Below are positions 47,562 through 59,338 of a stretch of 64,000 bases of DNA, piece after piece. Where the stretch lies: positions 6,820,001 to 6,884,000 of the forward strand of contig JAYKYS010000018.1 of the NCBI GenBank assembly GCA_036924285.1. Reading direction: 5' to 3'. Source of the stretch: Asterella californica (lineage: Eukaryota > Streptophyta > Marchantiopsida > Marchantiales > Aytoniaceae). The position numbers were made by a program, and so were the translations under genes. Below the pieces are notes generated by a model. It saw nothing but the letters and a program-made list of their open reading frames with translations. It did no database searches and was not told the origin of the DNA. Each line of letters opens with the position of its first letter. Position 1 is the first letter of the stretch.

Positions 47562-48604
47562 TGTATCGTCTTCTGCCCACTGGGCGTTGCTGTCCTCTAA
47601 AACCCCTCTCAAGGTTGAGGCCTAAGAACTTGTTTGCGCTCCGGTCGCAAATCATCCTTGTAGTATTTCTTTAATAAAGAAACATGGAAAGTCGGATGCA
47701 ACTGCCACTCGCGAGGAAGGTCTAATGTATAGACGTCTTCGTGCGGATTCTTCACAATGACAAAAGGTCATGCGAACTTCGATGAAAACTTCGCCGATAT
47801 TTCTTTCGGAAGTGTGAAGTTTTTCGTACTTAACCATACTTCTTCGCCCATTTGAAACTTCACTTGCCGCCGATGCTTGTTTACCTACTTCGTGTATCGT
47901 TGCTGCGCCTTCTCGAGGTTCTTCTTTACTTGCTCCTCGCGCCGCTGCATTGCCGTCACCAACTCTTCAGCTGATGTTTGCCGTGTTCTTGGTCGTGCCG
48001 ATGTAGAACTCCCTGCAAGAGTCAAGTCAAGAGGCCATTCTGGCTCACGTCCGTAAGCCAGCAAGAAAGGCGATTCGCCGGTTGCCGAATGCTTCGTGGA
48101 ATTGTAGCAATACTCCGCCCAATCACTTTGGTCCGCGCTCACATAATTCCTCAAGTATTGATTCAGAACCGAGTTAACTCGTTCCGTTTGCCCATCTGTT
48201 TCCGGATGAAACGCGGTACTAAATTTTAACTTAGTCCTCAATTTTTGGAATAAATGTTTCTAAAAGACACTTGTGAACTTAGAGTCTCTATCTGAAATGA
48301 TACTCCGAGGTAATCCATGTGAACGCCACCAAGTATCTAGGAACAACCGAGAAGTCGTGAACGCTGTTGCAGTGTCCAAAGTCGGAGCAAACTTCACTAG
48401 TTTGCTAAACCGATCAACTATCATAAATATCGCATTGTATCCATTCGAGTCAGGCAGAGAGGTAATGAAGTCCATGCTAATGCTTTCCCAAGGTCTGGCT
48501 GGAATCGGCAGAGGATGAAGCAACCCTTGTTTCTTCTCATAAGAAACGCGGTTAACTTGACAGGTTACACATGTTTTCACAAAGTGGGCAACATCGTCTT
48601 TCAT
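47562..48604 (-). pseudogene. Element B integrase and C-terminal tail
   Basis: Minus-strand integrase. The HHCC zinc domain spans the previous frame end (SHDAPLSGHKGEK) and CVTCQ here. The catalytic core has MDFITSLP, then SDRDSKFTS, and the glutamate in ETDGQTERVN, giving the D,D-E triad. The C-terminal domain includes LDLPREWQLHPTFHVSLLKK, typical of Ty3/gypsy integrases. A stop after SKFTSVF (48260) and a frameshift near 47840 break it. Confidence 0.85.
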
Positions 48605-48610
48605 GTGGGG

Positions 48611-49384
48611 TCAATAAAACTTTTTAGCTATCATTGCTAAGGTGGACTTTTCTCCTTTATGGCCTGATAAGGGCGCATCGTGAGATTCTCTTAACAACTT
48701 GATCCTAAGTTTTCCTTGTCCCACATAAACCCGACTTTGCTTGAACATGAGTAAACCATGTCTTAGCTGCATGTTCTGCAACTTTACTCCTCGCTTGAGT
48801 TGTTCTATGTACTCCTTCGCTTGGTAATCGCCCATGTAACCTTCACGTATTCGCCTCTCCAAGTCTGACTCCTTAAGATACATAGCTCGCAAAATCTGTG
48901 TTGACGATGAAAGATATTCCTCCTTGCGACTCAAGGCGTCAGGAACCACATTGTCCTTTCTCGCTTTGTGGATTAATTCCAAGTTCATGAGCGCCAAGGT
49001 ATCATGCCACCGTAGTTGCTTTGACGTCACCCGATCTTGTGTCTCAAAGTACTTGAGCGAAATATTGTCAGTATACACTTGGGTTTTGTGAAGTCTTAAG
49101 TAATGCCGCCATTTCCTCAAGCAATGAACCACCGCAAATAGTTCCTTCTTGTGAGTCGACCATCGACTCTCTGTCCCAGATAGCTTCTTGCTTTCGTACG
49201 CTACAGGTTTTCCATCCAGCACCAATACTCCGCCAATCGCATAGTCGCTCGCGTCCGTGTGCACGTCGAATGGTTTGTCGAACTCCGGCAGCTGCAAAAC
49301 TGGCGCCTTTGACAAAATAGCTTTGATCGTCTGAAACGCATCATCCACCTCCTTGGTCCAACTTACATGTGCGTCTTTGCCCGT
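48611..49384 (-). pseudogene. Element B RNase H domain and integrase zinc-finger start
   Basis: Carries VHTDASDYAIGGVL (first Asp), KKELFAVVHCLRKWRHYL (Glu) and YTDNISLKYF (Asp), the acid residues of gypsy RNase H, then NVVPDALSRKEE. The frame runs 49348-48611 and is open upstream to the solo LTR insertion at 49384, where it is cut. It degrades the RNA strand of the RNA-DNA hybrid in the element's life cycle. Confidence 0.87.
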
Positions 49385-50705
49385 TGTAGAGTTGAGAGTC
49401 TTCCTGGGAAGGGCGAACCTTCTGGCTGTGATATGAGCTTGAAGGCTGTGTTCAATCTACTCATGGAAGCGTTGGGCTTCAGGCTGTGGCTGGTTTATTC
49501 AAAGGATAGGCTTTAGGTCTCAAGGTGATACTGAAAAAACACTCATATAAGTCTCTTGGCTCTTCTGATATGTTCAGGAAGCAAGGTTCAGGCTTAACTA
49601 GCAATGATAAGATCAGATGGCGAACTTTGACACTCAAGATTGAGAAATATATGAAGGTTCGGACTTCAGAATTCATCCTACATGCAATTGAGGTCCTACT
49701 AGGTACACATACGAAGCTTCAGCTTCAGATCAATTCAGAGCACTAAGATATGAGTAGAAACTTTCTGAGTAGAGAATTTACGGCAATTTCTGGTACCCAG
49801 ACAGATGTTTCGACCTAGAACAAAGAATTGGCTCGATCACTTTGGAAGATTCTTACAGGATTTGCATTACACAGCTTGCTGAACACTCATGTGAAGTTGG
49901 GCCTCCTGATTCCACACAGAACTCCAGATCTCGCTCTCTGAAGTTGCTGTTCCAGATTGAGAGCTTTTCGAACCCCCTCTATTTCAGCGGTCGCCCTGAA
50001 TTACTCAGTAACTCAAATCACTTAAAACTTTTTTGACAGTCGTAGCCCGGCTGACAGTGAACGCAACCATGAAGGTTTGAAGCGATTTCCTCAATTCTGC
50101 TGTAATTGACAATCAAAACCCCAAAATCAACAAAAGTGATGCAGTTTTGGCACAATCCGAACTTCAATTGGGCATAACTCCTTGTTTATTGATCCAAATC
50201 GATCAAGAATTTCACTGACAGTGCTTGGCTCGACGAGCTCTATCTCCTTGTGCTCTCAGATTTTGTAGTACCCTCACCAAGTGCTCGAAATCCTCTTTAG
50301 AGCTTTGTTTCTAAACTTAGAGTTTAACAAAAGACAAAAAATGAACCAATGGGAGTTCATAGCTCCACTTGATTGTCCTTTTGTGCCTTAAACTACCTGG
50401 TTACTTATCTACACTCATAGGCTACCACGTCAAGCCCCCTAGAGTGCCAGCGAAAAACCTAAACTACCTAAAATGACACGCAGCCCTGAAAGTAACTTGA
50501 AATCAGCTAGAAAGCGTGCATGGACGACACGCAAATAGAACCCATGAGCTTAAATCCTATCGACATGGTAATCAACCCACTAAGACTCAAAATATATAAC
50601 ATCTTCCAAAAATGGACTTCTCTGAGGTCTTAACTTCACTCAGAGAGACTAACGCCTGACAGAGAAGTGAATCATTTACTATGTGAAATGATTCACATCA
50701 CGACA
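49385..50705 (-). repeat. Solo LTR of the element A family, inserted in element B
   Basis: 1321 bp, minus orientation, TGTCGTGATG...CTCTACA. It is flanked by CCGT at 49381-49384 and 50706-50709. It is closely related to the element A LTR (43659-44809) and carries 110 extra bases at its start, including an 11-bp palindrome. Removing it with one CCGT puts the reverse transcriptase and RNase H frames of B back in register, which confirms both borders. Solo LTRs arise by recombination between the two LTRs of a full element. Confidence 0.93.
50667..50696. repeat. Palindrome at the tip of the solo LTR
   Basis: GTGAATCATTT (50667-50677) and AAATGATTCAC (50686-50696) are perfect 11-base inverted repeats around 8 bases, close to the U3 end of the LTR. 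The motif TGATTCA/TGAATCA is bZIP-like, but no role is shown. Confidence 0.8.
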
Positions 50706-51501
50706 CCGTCCAGTCCGTCAACGGCTTCGTGATCTTTGAAAACCCCTTCACATACTTGCGGTAGAACTGTGCCAATCTTAAGAATCGTCGCATCTCCTTC
50801 ACTGTAGTCGGAGGTTTGCAAGTCACAATTGCGTCCACCTTGTGCATATCCGGGCCGACTCCTTCTGCACTAATGAGATGTCCCAATAAGTTAATGCGCT
50901 CCAAACCAAACTCACTCTTGTCAATGTTGGCAAACAGCTTATGCTCCTGCAGCTTCGTCAACACCACTCTTAGCTGCTCCGCGTGCGACTCCAAGGTTTT
51001 GGAGTAGATCAAGATGTCGTCGATGTAAACGATGACAAACTCATCCCTCCTCGCAAAAAATTGTGTTCATCAATGTAGTGAACGTCGAAGGGGTGTTGCA
51101 TAGTCCAAATGGTATCACCACGAATTTAAACGATCCATATCTGGTTCGACAAGCGGTCTTCTCAACATCTGGGTCAGCTATCCGGATCTGATAATATCCT
51201 GACTTCGTCGTCTATCCTTGGCAAGGGATAATTATTCTTCACCGTCACCTTATTGAGTGCACGATAATCTACGCAGAGTCGTAACTTCTTTTTTCTTTGC
51301 AAAAAGAACTGGGGCTCCATAAGGTGACTTGCTGGTTCGAATATATCCCCGCGCTATTAGCTCACCGAGTTGTCTTTTAAACTCAAGGAGTTCCACCTGA
51401 TTGAGTCGGTAAGGGGCTTTGGAAGGTGGTTCCGATCCTGGCAAGACCTCGATCTTGTGATCCACCACCCGCCTTAGGAGATAACTCAGCAGGTAACTCA
51501 T
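50706..51501 (-). pseudogene. Element B reverse transcriptase
   Basis: The N-terminal segment (51501-51250) has PGSEPPSKAPYRLNQVE and [19 protein letters not shown]. Frameshifted middle pieces lead to VIVYIDDILIYSKT, which holds the catalytic Y-I-D-D. The segment 51012-50698 follows with INLLGHLISAEGV and RRFLRLAQFYRKYVKGFS. The frame is broken at least twice, near 51250 and near 51055, and by the solo LTR at 50705. Confidence 0.87.
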
Positions 51502-52018
51502 CCGTCAAGACATCCTCAAACTCCTTAATCACTTCGCGAAGCACCTTCGGAAGTTTAGTTATGTCTCCTGATGTTTCCTCTTGTCTGTCACCCGTCATCA
51601 AGTCTGCAACCCGCATCAAACACATGACCCCTTCGTTGAAGTCCATTTGTTTGTCCTTGATCAAATTCATCGCAAAGTCGTCAATTTCCCGCACCTTCCG
51701 GATCAGCCTCACTCCCAGCTTCCGCCCTTTAACTATAACGTTTAACCTTAAAGGTTTCCGCCTAAGTTCCACTTCAAACCTGTCCAAGAAAGTGTTCTCC
51801 AAAACCGCATGGATAACATCCATCTCGCACACCGTGAAGTTCTCTGTGAACTCCAACTTCCCACACACAAATCGTACGTCCAAGGCTACTTCAGAAGTTT
51901 GGTACGTCTTGCCCTTGGCAAAGCGTACCTGAATAGGCTTGTCTGCCTTGGAGGTAGACAAGCCCAACTTCTTCATCAACTTTGGACTTATGAACGAGTG
52001 AGTCGCTCTTGTGTCCAC
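51502..52018 (-). pseudogene. Element B aspartic protease region
   Basis: Retropepsin-like domain with FLVDTRATHSFIS. The usual D-(T/S)-G catalytic triplet reads D-T-R here, so this copy is probably dead even apart from stops. Downstream come KPIQVRFAKGK, VCEMDVIHAVL and FLDRFEVELRR. It would cleave the gag-pol precursor in an active element. A stop separates it from the zinc-knuckle part upstream. Confidence 0.75.
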
Positions 52019-52139
52019 AAGAAAAGTAACATCACGGTTAGCAACCTTGGCTTATAGAAACATCAATCCCGACGTCTTCTTCATGGTTCTCAAGGTCACA
52101 GTCATCTGGCCCTCCAACAAGTCCTTTGCAACAAATGCA

Positions 52140-53249
52140 TTCATGCTACAGTTACTAACCTTAAGTTTCGTACACCCCTTAGCAATATGGCCTGCCTCGC
52201 CACAGTTGTAGCAAGTAAACTTAACGTCATTGCCCTTCTGAGGTGTTTGCCCCTTAGGTTTTACTCATGTTTGCTGCCGCTTTGCTGCCGGAGCAGAAGT
52301 ATCCTTCCGGTCCTTCTCACCCCCATCCCATTGTCGCTTGAAGCCCTTGTTCTTCTTCTGGAACTTGTCCGTGCTGCGTGGTTCAAAAGGTTTCTGTTGC
52401 TGGACTTCGTCGTCCCCAATTCGCTCCGCTAGCTTCAAAAGTTCGGCACATGTCTCAAGTAGCTTCGGCATCCGAAAGAGAGCCTTCTCCGAGCTGGACT
52501 TGAGTCCCCTAATGAATATGCATATCTTGGTCTCCTCAGTCCACTTGGAGAATGAATCCAGCTTGGCATTGAACTCGCGCACATAAGCACTTAAGGTCCC
52601 CGTTTGCTTCAGTCTCACCAACTCAACACCGTCCCGAATCCTTTGATACTCCGGAGTGAATCGTCTCGCGAGCAACTCCTTGAACTCTTTCCAACCAAGC
52701 GCCGAGACGGTCAAGGCATGCTCATCCCTGTATGCAGTCCACCAGAGAAGCGCATGGTCCTTCAGGAACGTAACCGCCGCTCTCACTTTGTCAGACTCCT
52801 TAGCCTGTTGCGCCTCAAAGTATAAGTCCAACTCAGTTAAGAAATCCTTAACCTTGCGAGCCCGTCCTATACCTGAAAACGGAGTCGGCAAATTCGTCTT
52901 ACAAAGCTTTCTGGTAGACGAGGAACTCCCTTGGTCTGTCTCAAGTTCAGCGATACGTTTATCCCTGGAGGCCATTCCTTCCTGCATGGTCTTCATCATC
53001 TTGATGAGTTTCGCATACAAGGCTCCTTGACTTTCTGTGCTTGAGTCTTTGGGCACCGCTGACAAAACTCCATCTTGCTGCACTGGGCCGCAGCTGGTAC
53101 AGGGCTCCCTTGACGTTGGGGCGAAGGTTGTCGGTTGTCGTCCCCTCACTGTGACTCGGGGCTAGCTCGAGTCGATCTGCTCCCGTTAGCCGCTTCGCGT
53201 TTCTTGGTCTTCCTCCTAGAACTCTGTCCGTCGTCGGCCATCGCTCCAA
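52140..53249 (-). pseudogene. Element B gag
   Basis: Minus strand. It begins near 53249 or at the in-frame start at 53149. The retrotransposon gag domain includes DFLTELDLYFEAQ, VRAAVTFLKDHALLWWTAYR and FTPEYQRIRDGVELVRLKQ, followed by AYVREFNAKLDSFSKW. A basic region follows. A TGA at 52263-52265 precedes an intact CCHC knuckle, CYNCGEAGHIAKGC, near 52210-52165. Confidence 0.87.
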
Positions 53250-53329
53250 GTGTTCACCTAGAAACGCTGATCCGCTTCGTGTCTTGCGTTCTTAAGTCCA
53301 AACGTTCTTACAGTGTTACCACAACAGTC

Positions 53330-54021
53330 CTTACAGCATTCTTAAGTCCAAACGTCCAAGTCTGGACGAGAACGTGCCTTGGAATCGGCCCAGCCATCAC
53401 CTCATGCCCCCAGAATCCGCCCGCCGAACCCTGGGGTCGGGTGACTCGTCCTAGCCCACCCAGGCATCGAGCCTCCCTCATATATACTTCCTGGGATCGG
53501 CGGCCCCGCCCTCCTCTTTGGTCCCTGAAAATTATACCACAACCCGATTGTGGTTCGGCCATAACTTCCAGCTCGGAGGTCAGATCCAGGAGTGTTATAT
53601 ATCACTGGAAAGCTCTCGACGAGACCTTTCTAAGGATATCTCACTCGCCTCGAGATCTTACGTGGAGCTCCGTCCACGACCTAAAACGTCCCTGGAGCTC
53701 CAACATTTAGTCATTTTTCAGAAACCTGTGGTCCAGACCCAGCGTCCGAACCACGGTCCGTCTGCATCTCAGACCTATGTCTCGGTCCGTTCTCAGACTC
53801 GCCCCCTTAGGTCAGTGTTTGTCCGGGGTCCTCTTAGGGTAGACCTTTATGTCCTAACCCAAGGTTCCAACATTGGTTCAGAGAACCTGTTAAGGTTCAT
53901 CTGATCCCGACTTCCCGACCAAGCCGTTAAGTCCTACTCGCAACGTTCACAACTTAACGCAAGTCCGCTAGAGTTCTATTGTTCGCGTCTGCGTCCGATC
54001 TTGAGAATGAGAGTCACGACA
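53330..54021 (-). repeat. Element B 5' LTR (shortened)
   Basis: Starts TGTCGTGACTC at 54021 on the minus strand and matches the left B LTR as far as about 53330. It lacks roughly 64 bp of the internal CGTCTCGGACC tandem units and the distal 370 bases present in the left copy. The outer flank AAAGT (54022-54026) repeats 41813-41817. Confidence 0.8.
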
Positions 54022-54026
54022 AAAGT

Positions 54027-54460
54027 GAAGATCTGAAGTCGTGCCAAAAGCCCGTAAGCTGAGGCCTAGTTTGTTTTACCCATCTTTTGAGTCTCGTAAC
54101 TTCTCCACTAGGCGTCCAAATGAAGTAAACAAAGTGCCCATTGAAAGACGACAACGAGCTCTACCCATCGATGTAATGAAAATGAAGATCCAAAGTTGTG
54201 TCAAAAGTCCGTAAGCTGAGGCCTAGCTTGTCTTCCCCATCTTTTGAGTCTTGTAACTTCTCCACTAGGCGTCCAAACGAAGTAGACGAAGTGCTTATGG
54301 AGTGTTGACAAAGAACTCTATCCATTGATGCGATGAAAGTGGAGATCCAAAATTGTGTCTAAAGCTTAGCTGGGGCCTAGCTTGCTTTTCTCATGAGTGT
54401 CTTTGGAGCGACAAGCATCGAAGTTTGAATTTCAAATAGGAGCCGGTCCACGACATGACA
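54027..54460 (-). repeat. Element C 3' LTR, inner portion
   Basis: Continues the LTR broken at 41817 and matches 61874-62325. It ends at CACGACATGACA beside the polypurine tract. It contains parts of the 157-bp tandem units. Confidence 0.9.
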
Positions 54461-54475
54461 TCCACCCCCTTTAAA
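54461..54475 (-). other. Polypurine tract of element C
   Basis: TTTAAAGGGGGTGGA on the minus strand, directly before the TGTCATGTCG start of the 3' LTR. A textbook position for the plus-strand primer of an LTR retrotransposon. Confidence 0.8.
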
Positions 54476-54547
54476 CCTGTGCATCCTCCAGTATGCACCA
54501 GAGATACCAACCAAAGAGTGGACCGGCACGCACCTCGTCATATCGTC

Positions 54548-55890
54548 CTACTTCTCATCGTAGCCAACCTCATCTTCAAGGTCTTCTGCATAATCTTCAT
54601 CCTCAAACTGAAACTTCGTCAAGATATATGCTAGATCCACCTCCTCATCTCTCTTTTTGAAAATCTTGACACGTTTACATGCCACTGGTATCTTCAAGCT
54701 CGTTCCGTCTAACTCTTGCAAGGCGTAAGTTGCGTTGTCATGAACCTTCTTCACCACTTATGGACCAAACCATCTCCTGGAAAACTTCCGGAGTGCACTA
54801 TGCTGGTTGTCTAGACTGTTGTCATAGACTAACATCCAATCACCTTCCTTGATTTCTCTTGGTCTCAAACGAGTCGCTGATCAAATCTGAGCTTGTTCTT
54901 CAATCGTGCTTCTCGCAGCTTATCCAAAGCAGCTTGGATATCCTCAGGTCTTCTCTCTAATTGCCTTCCCAAGATAACACGCTCTATGTTATTATGATAT
55001 GTGATGAGTTCCACTAACATGTAACTTGTCACCGAGCTGTGCGTCGTTCGATATGTCCATAACGCAAATGATAAGAGTCGAGGTCACTCGCGCACCCTTC
55101 CGTTGCAGGCTTTCACCAAAGTCTTCACAATGGGCGGATGACCAAGTTCACTCTTGGCATTTCCTTCAGGGTTGTAAGCAGTTGTCAGTGACAACCTCAC
55201 CTCACACCTTGCAAAGAATTCATGAGCCTCATGTGCATCTAACTCTCCTCGATCTGAAGTGATCTTTCTCACACATCCATATCGACAAACAACCTCTTCC
55301 AAGAGAAATCTACATACCCCTTCAGTTGTCTTTGTCTGAAGCGCCTTACCCTCAACTTGATTTGAAAGATCTTCTCTAGCGAGTACCAAGTATCTCATCT
55401 GTCACAATCCAATTGGCATAGTCACCAAGTCTACAACCCACTTGAAGTGGATTGCCATGGATAAGTCGGATGTAATCCATCTCGATGTCGGATGTTCGAG
55501 TACATCTGACATGTCAAACAAGACTCCACAAAAGATATGACATCCCTGACATGTTTTTCCACCAATGCCTCTCTTTCATCTTCGTAAAAGTGGTCCAAAT
55601 CCCTCTGTGTCTAGCCCAAAGACTCTCATGAAATGCCTTGAGCAACTTCTGCTGATCTTCCTTGTCGCAAATCACTCTTGGCGTATCCCACCTTTCTGCT
55701 TCGGTTGGTTCCAAAGAAACCCATCTTGCAACATGAAGTTGTAGGTCTTCCTTCGAACTCTTTGAAACCTCTCATCCGTCCAACTTGTTTGCTTAACCAT
55801 CGTACTAAGGTACCTCCCGATGTCAAGCAAATCATCATCATACAACCCTTCAACAAACAACTCATCTTCCCTTCCTGTCTGTGCAATTGA
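54548..55890 (-). pseudogene. Element C integrase and C-terminal tail
   Basis: Pieces in order on the minus strand. The N-terminal part includes KAFHESLWARHRGIWTTFTK, where the second zinc-binding pair is not seen. The core has ITSDRGELDAHEAHEFFARC and TTAYNPEGNAKSE, where the normal G-x-x-E is altered. A tail with TYALQELDGTSLKIPVACKR and an acidic end (54757-54548) closes the coding part. Several stops and frameshifts break it. Confidence 0.75.
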
Positions 55891-55977
55891 ATAGAACTTT
55901 ACACCACGTCGTCAATATCTTCAACCATCTCATCCTCCCCATCATATCAAGCTCAAGATAACATATTCGTCATCGGA

Positions 55978-57344
55978 TTATCCTTCCTTGCGATATGTCT
56001 GAACTTCGAGTTCAACGACTTGATATATGCGATCCATCACAATATCAAGAGTTGAACAATTCATGATCATCTCTAACAAAGACAAACAGTCAGTTTCAAC
56101 CACCACTACTGCTCCAATCAAATACTCTTTCTCTGTTTTCATGACTGAAACAATACCCCATAGTTCTCTCTTCACTTGCGAGTAAGCACGTCGCTCCGAA
56201 TCTAACCGCAAACTTGTCTCCATCCTCATCATCTTGTCTTATTGTCCATCCGATTGCAACCGAACTTGTATCTACAGTAAGAACCACCGGCCTAGCATCC
56301 TTGTGATCAATCCTTCTCAAAATTGGAGGAGATGATAGTAAAGACTTCAGCTTCCGCACCGCATCAGTATGCTCTTCCTCCCATATGAACTTATGACCCT
56401 TACGCAACAACCCATATAATGGATCCGTCTGATGTGCATAATGAAGAATCCAAATGTGATAGAATACACAAGCATCCAAAATCTTCTTGCTTCTGTCAAC
56501 GAGTTGCAAACCTCATTCATCCTCCCAATTGCATCCACTTTGTTCGGGTCTGGCTTCCGACCAAACGATCCACACAAATGATCAATGATCAAGACTTCTC
56601 TGATCCCAAATGTAGACTTCGCACCTGACAGCGTGAGATGAACTTCCTCAAGTAGAGATAGGATCTTCTCACAGTCTGCTATGTGATCGATGACATATCG
56701 TCTACACCTCCTCTGATCGAACGCTTCATCCTTCTCATCTTCCACACATCCTTTAATGGGGATGTCATCCAAGAACGGCATCGTCTTTTCAAGGATGAAG
56801 TCTCTTAGAACTCGATTCATCCCATTCATCATGTGTGCTACCAAGTTGGTAGCTCCCTGTGGTAAAGTACACATCCTAACCAACTCCAAAGGTGTCCTCA
56901 TTGTCATGAAGCTTCTGCTCTCCTCCGCAAATTGAAACTGATCATACGCTGAGTAAAGATCTTCCATTGAGTAAATTGCTCTTCTTGCAAACGCTTCAGC
57001 AAACTCGTCCACAATCGGCCCCACCCCAGCATTTCTGATTGTTACTGCGTTCACCCGTTGCATGTCTTGGATGAACCACAGCGACCCGTTCTTTTTAGAC
57101 ACTGTAAACCATCTGAATACGGTGCAAACAACGACTCCAAGATCTTCATCCGCATCTTCTCCTTCAGCAACTCTACTAGTTTAGGCAAGTGAGCCCGTTT
57201 TACTGTAATTGGTCTCAGGTTCCATGGCACATGCGATACCGTGAAGATAACCATAGGGGTAACAACGTACGAGTCTACACACCCAATCTCATGTGACTCA
57301 AAGGCAAATGCTTTCCCATTCGTGAAAGCATCTCCTTGAAGCAC
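55978..57344 (-). pseudogene. Element C reverse transcriptase and RNase H
   Basis: The reverse transcriptase contains FAPYSDG then KKNGSLWFIQDMQRVN, FARRAIYSMEDLYSAYDQFQ, LPQGATNLVAHMMNGMNRVL and the catalytic MPFLDDIPIKG. A relative of the RFFLG turn follows at IDHLCGSFGRKPDPNKVDAI. RNase H has VVLTVDTSSVAIGWTIRQDD, SERRAYSQVKRELWGIVSVM and VVVETDCLSLLEM, so its acidic residues are retained. There are frame breaks near 57090, 56370 and 56230. Confidence 0.85.
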
Positions 57345-58770
57345 ATCCTCTCTTCTAATAGAAGAGACCCATCAATTCCAATCTTCAGCTCTTCAAGGGT
57401 CTTCTCCGTGAACTTGTGTCCTCTCATTGTAGGATCTCTCAAACTCTTCTCCTTTGAAGCTCGATCCATTTGTTGGTTAGTGTCTTCTAGCAAAGGACCA
57501 GCAATTGACTTTATCTTCTTATCCATTATCTTGTACTTCGTCTCAACTCGAACCTCAAGTGCACGAAATGATTTGAATGAATCTGCACAACCTTATCCAT
57601 ATCCTCTCATCCAAAAGACATGATCTCTGCAAAGGATCTTCCAATCCATCCTCTTCATAAACATCAGAAATCTATTCATCCCCTTCTAGCTCACCCAGCT
57701 CTTTCAACATCAACATCACGCAAAAGTTTTTGTTCTTTTCTTCTCAGCTCTTCTATCTTTTTGTAAATAGCAATCCCACACTCGTGAAAACCCAATAAAC
57801 CTTGTACAAAAGACACTATCTCCATCAAGCGAGAGTACTTTCTCTTGCACACCACCACAATCCCGCTCTATAGTGGTACTCAACGAAAATCCTTGAACTC
57901 TTCACTCATCCTTGGAAGCGATTTCTCCCTTAGATGATCTCGATTGCGCTCGTGATTGGACGATACAGTCAAGAATTGTACTGCTCTCATCTCATCTTGA
58001 CTTCGGATCCTAGCATACGTAGATCCGTTGTCTAGTACTTTTGTCTCCATCCGAGTTGCTATGATGAAAGGTTGATCAAGAATGAGCGGATATGATGTTG
58101 CTTCTTGAACAAAGAAGTTTTGCTTGATAGCAACATCACTTATGCGCACTCTGATGTCTGGACAAGCTCCATACAAGTCTCCTCTTGTGTTGTTGGCTGC
58201 TCGTATGACCCATCCCTATTCTGTGTCGATCGACCATTTCTTCTTGTATAGCTCCTTCGACATGATGTTGATTTCTGATCCATGATCGATTAGAGCAACC
58301 ACCGGCTCCTCTAAGTCTCCGATCCTCACCAACGTCTCTGTCTTAGCTCGAGCCCAATGACAGTGACTATAATGACTTGAGCTTTGTTTCCCATCCTCCT
58401 CTTCATCCTCAAAATGTACCCTACGTCTTCGATCTCTTTCCTCTAAAGAATAAACACTGCACTTTGCAAGCTCTCTCTCCTCATCCACAGATATTATAGT
58501 ATCCAAGGCATGTGATAAACTAGTCTCACCCGTAATCTGTCGCTTCCGTTTGATGATGTTGATGATGACATCATGAAACTCGCGCTTAGCAGTGTCCAAA
58601 ACTTCCCTCAAAGTAAACTCCGCCTTCGGATTTAAAATGCGATCTTCCAAGACTCCCTTCAAGTCTGTCGAAGCCTCGATGTCGGACTGTAGTTTGTATG
58701 TAGTCGACTTACCCTTCTCCTTCTGAAACTCCTTTGCTCTCTCTTTGGATGGAGAAAGAACGTCATCCAT
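57275..58770 (-). pseudogene. Element C gag tail and protease region
   Basis: From 58770: linker and EFTLREVLDTAKREFHDVII, the segment shared with element A. Then a retropepsin-like motif ALIDHGSEINIMSKELYKKK, where the catalytic Gly is kept but Thr is replaced by His. The next segment (58176-57880) is protease C-terminal, with FFVQEATSYPLILDQPFI and ATRMETKVLDNGS. A stretch at 57526-57275 links to the reverse transcriptase. Stops separate the parts. Confidence 0.75.
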
Positions 58771-59338
58771 CGGTAGATCTTGAGCTCTTGCATCTCGAAG
58801 CTCTTGACGAACTTTCTCTCCTCGAGTCTGTCTATTGGAAGAAGTTCCTTCCCCTACATCCTCTAAATTTCACCTTCTCTTCTCTTCCAACAACGCTTCG
58901 TGTTGGTTCTTGACGATGTAAGCATGTACTGATAGAGCTTCTATCGGATCTTCCTATCTAGTATCCCTTCTGATTGTAGCAGCTGTCCTCAACAATGCCT
59001 CACGCCCCATCTTCCTTTTTTGTTTCATGGAGATAGCAGATGACCACAATCCACTCGGCTCAACATGCTCGTTAAAATCCCTCTCATCTTGATCCTCAAC
59101 CCTTGTCATAAGTTCCAGCTTCCACAATTACAACTGCTTGCGATGACAAGTGGTCCTCAACCAACTTCTTCATCCCTCCTCTACCAAAGTTGATATGAAG
59201 AAGTGCACCGGTATCTCGCAATGCTACCTTTCCATCTTTCCAGAAGATCACCCCTTGTTGTAAAATATCAGTGAACTTCTTGTAATCTCTACGTGCATGA
59301 TCAGTACCATCGCATCAGATACACTGATGGATCCAGCC

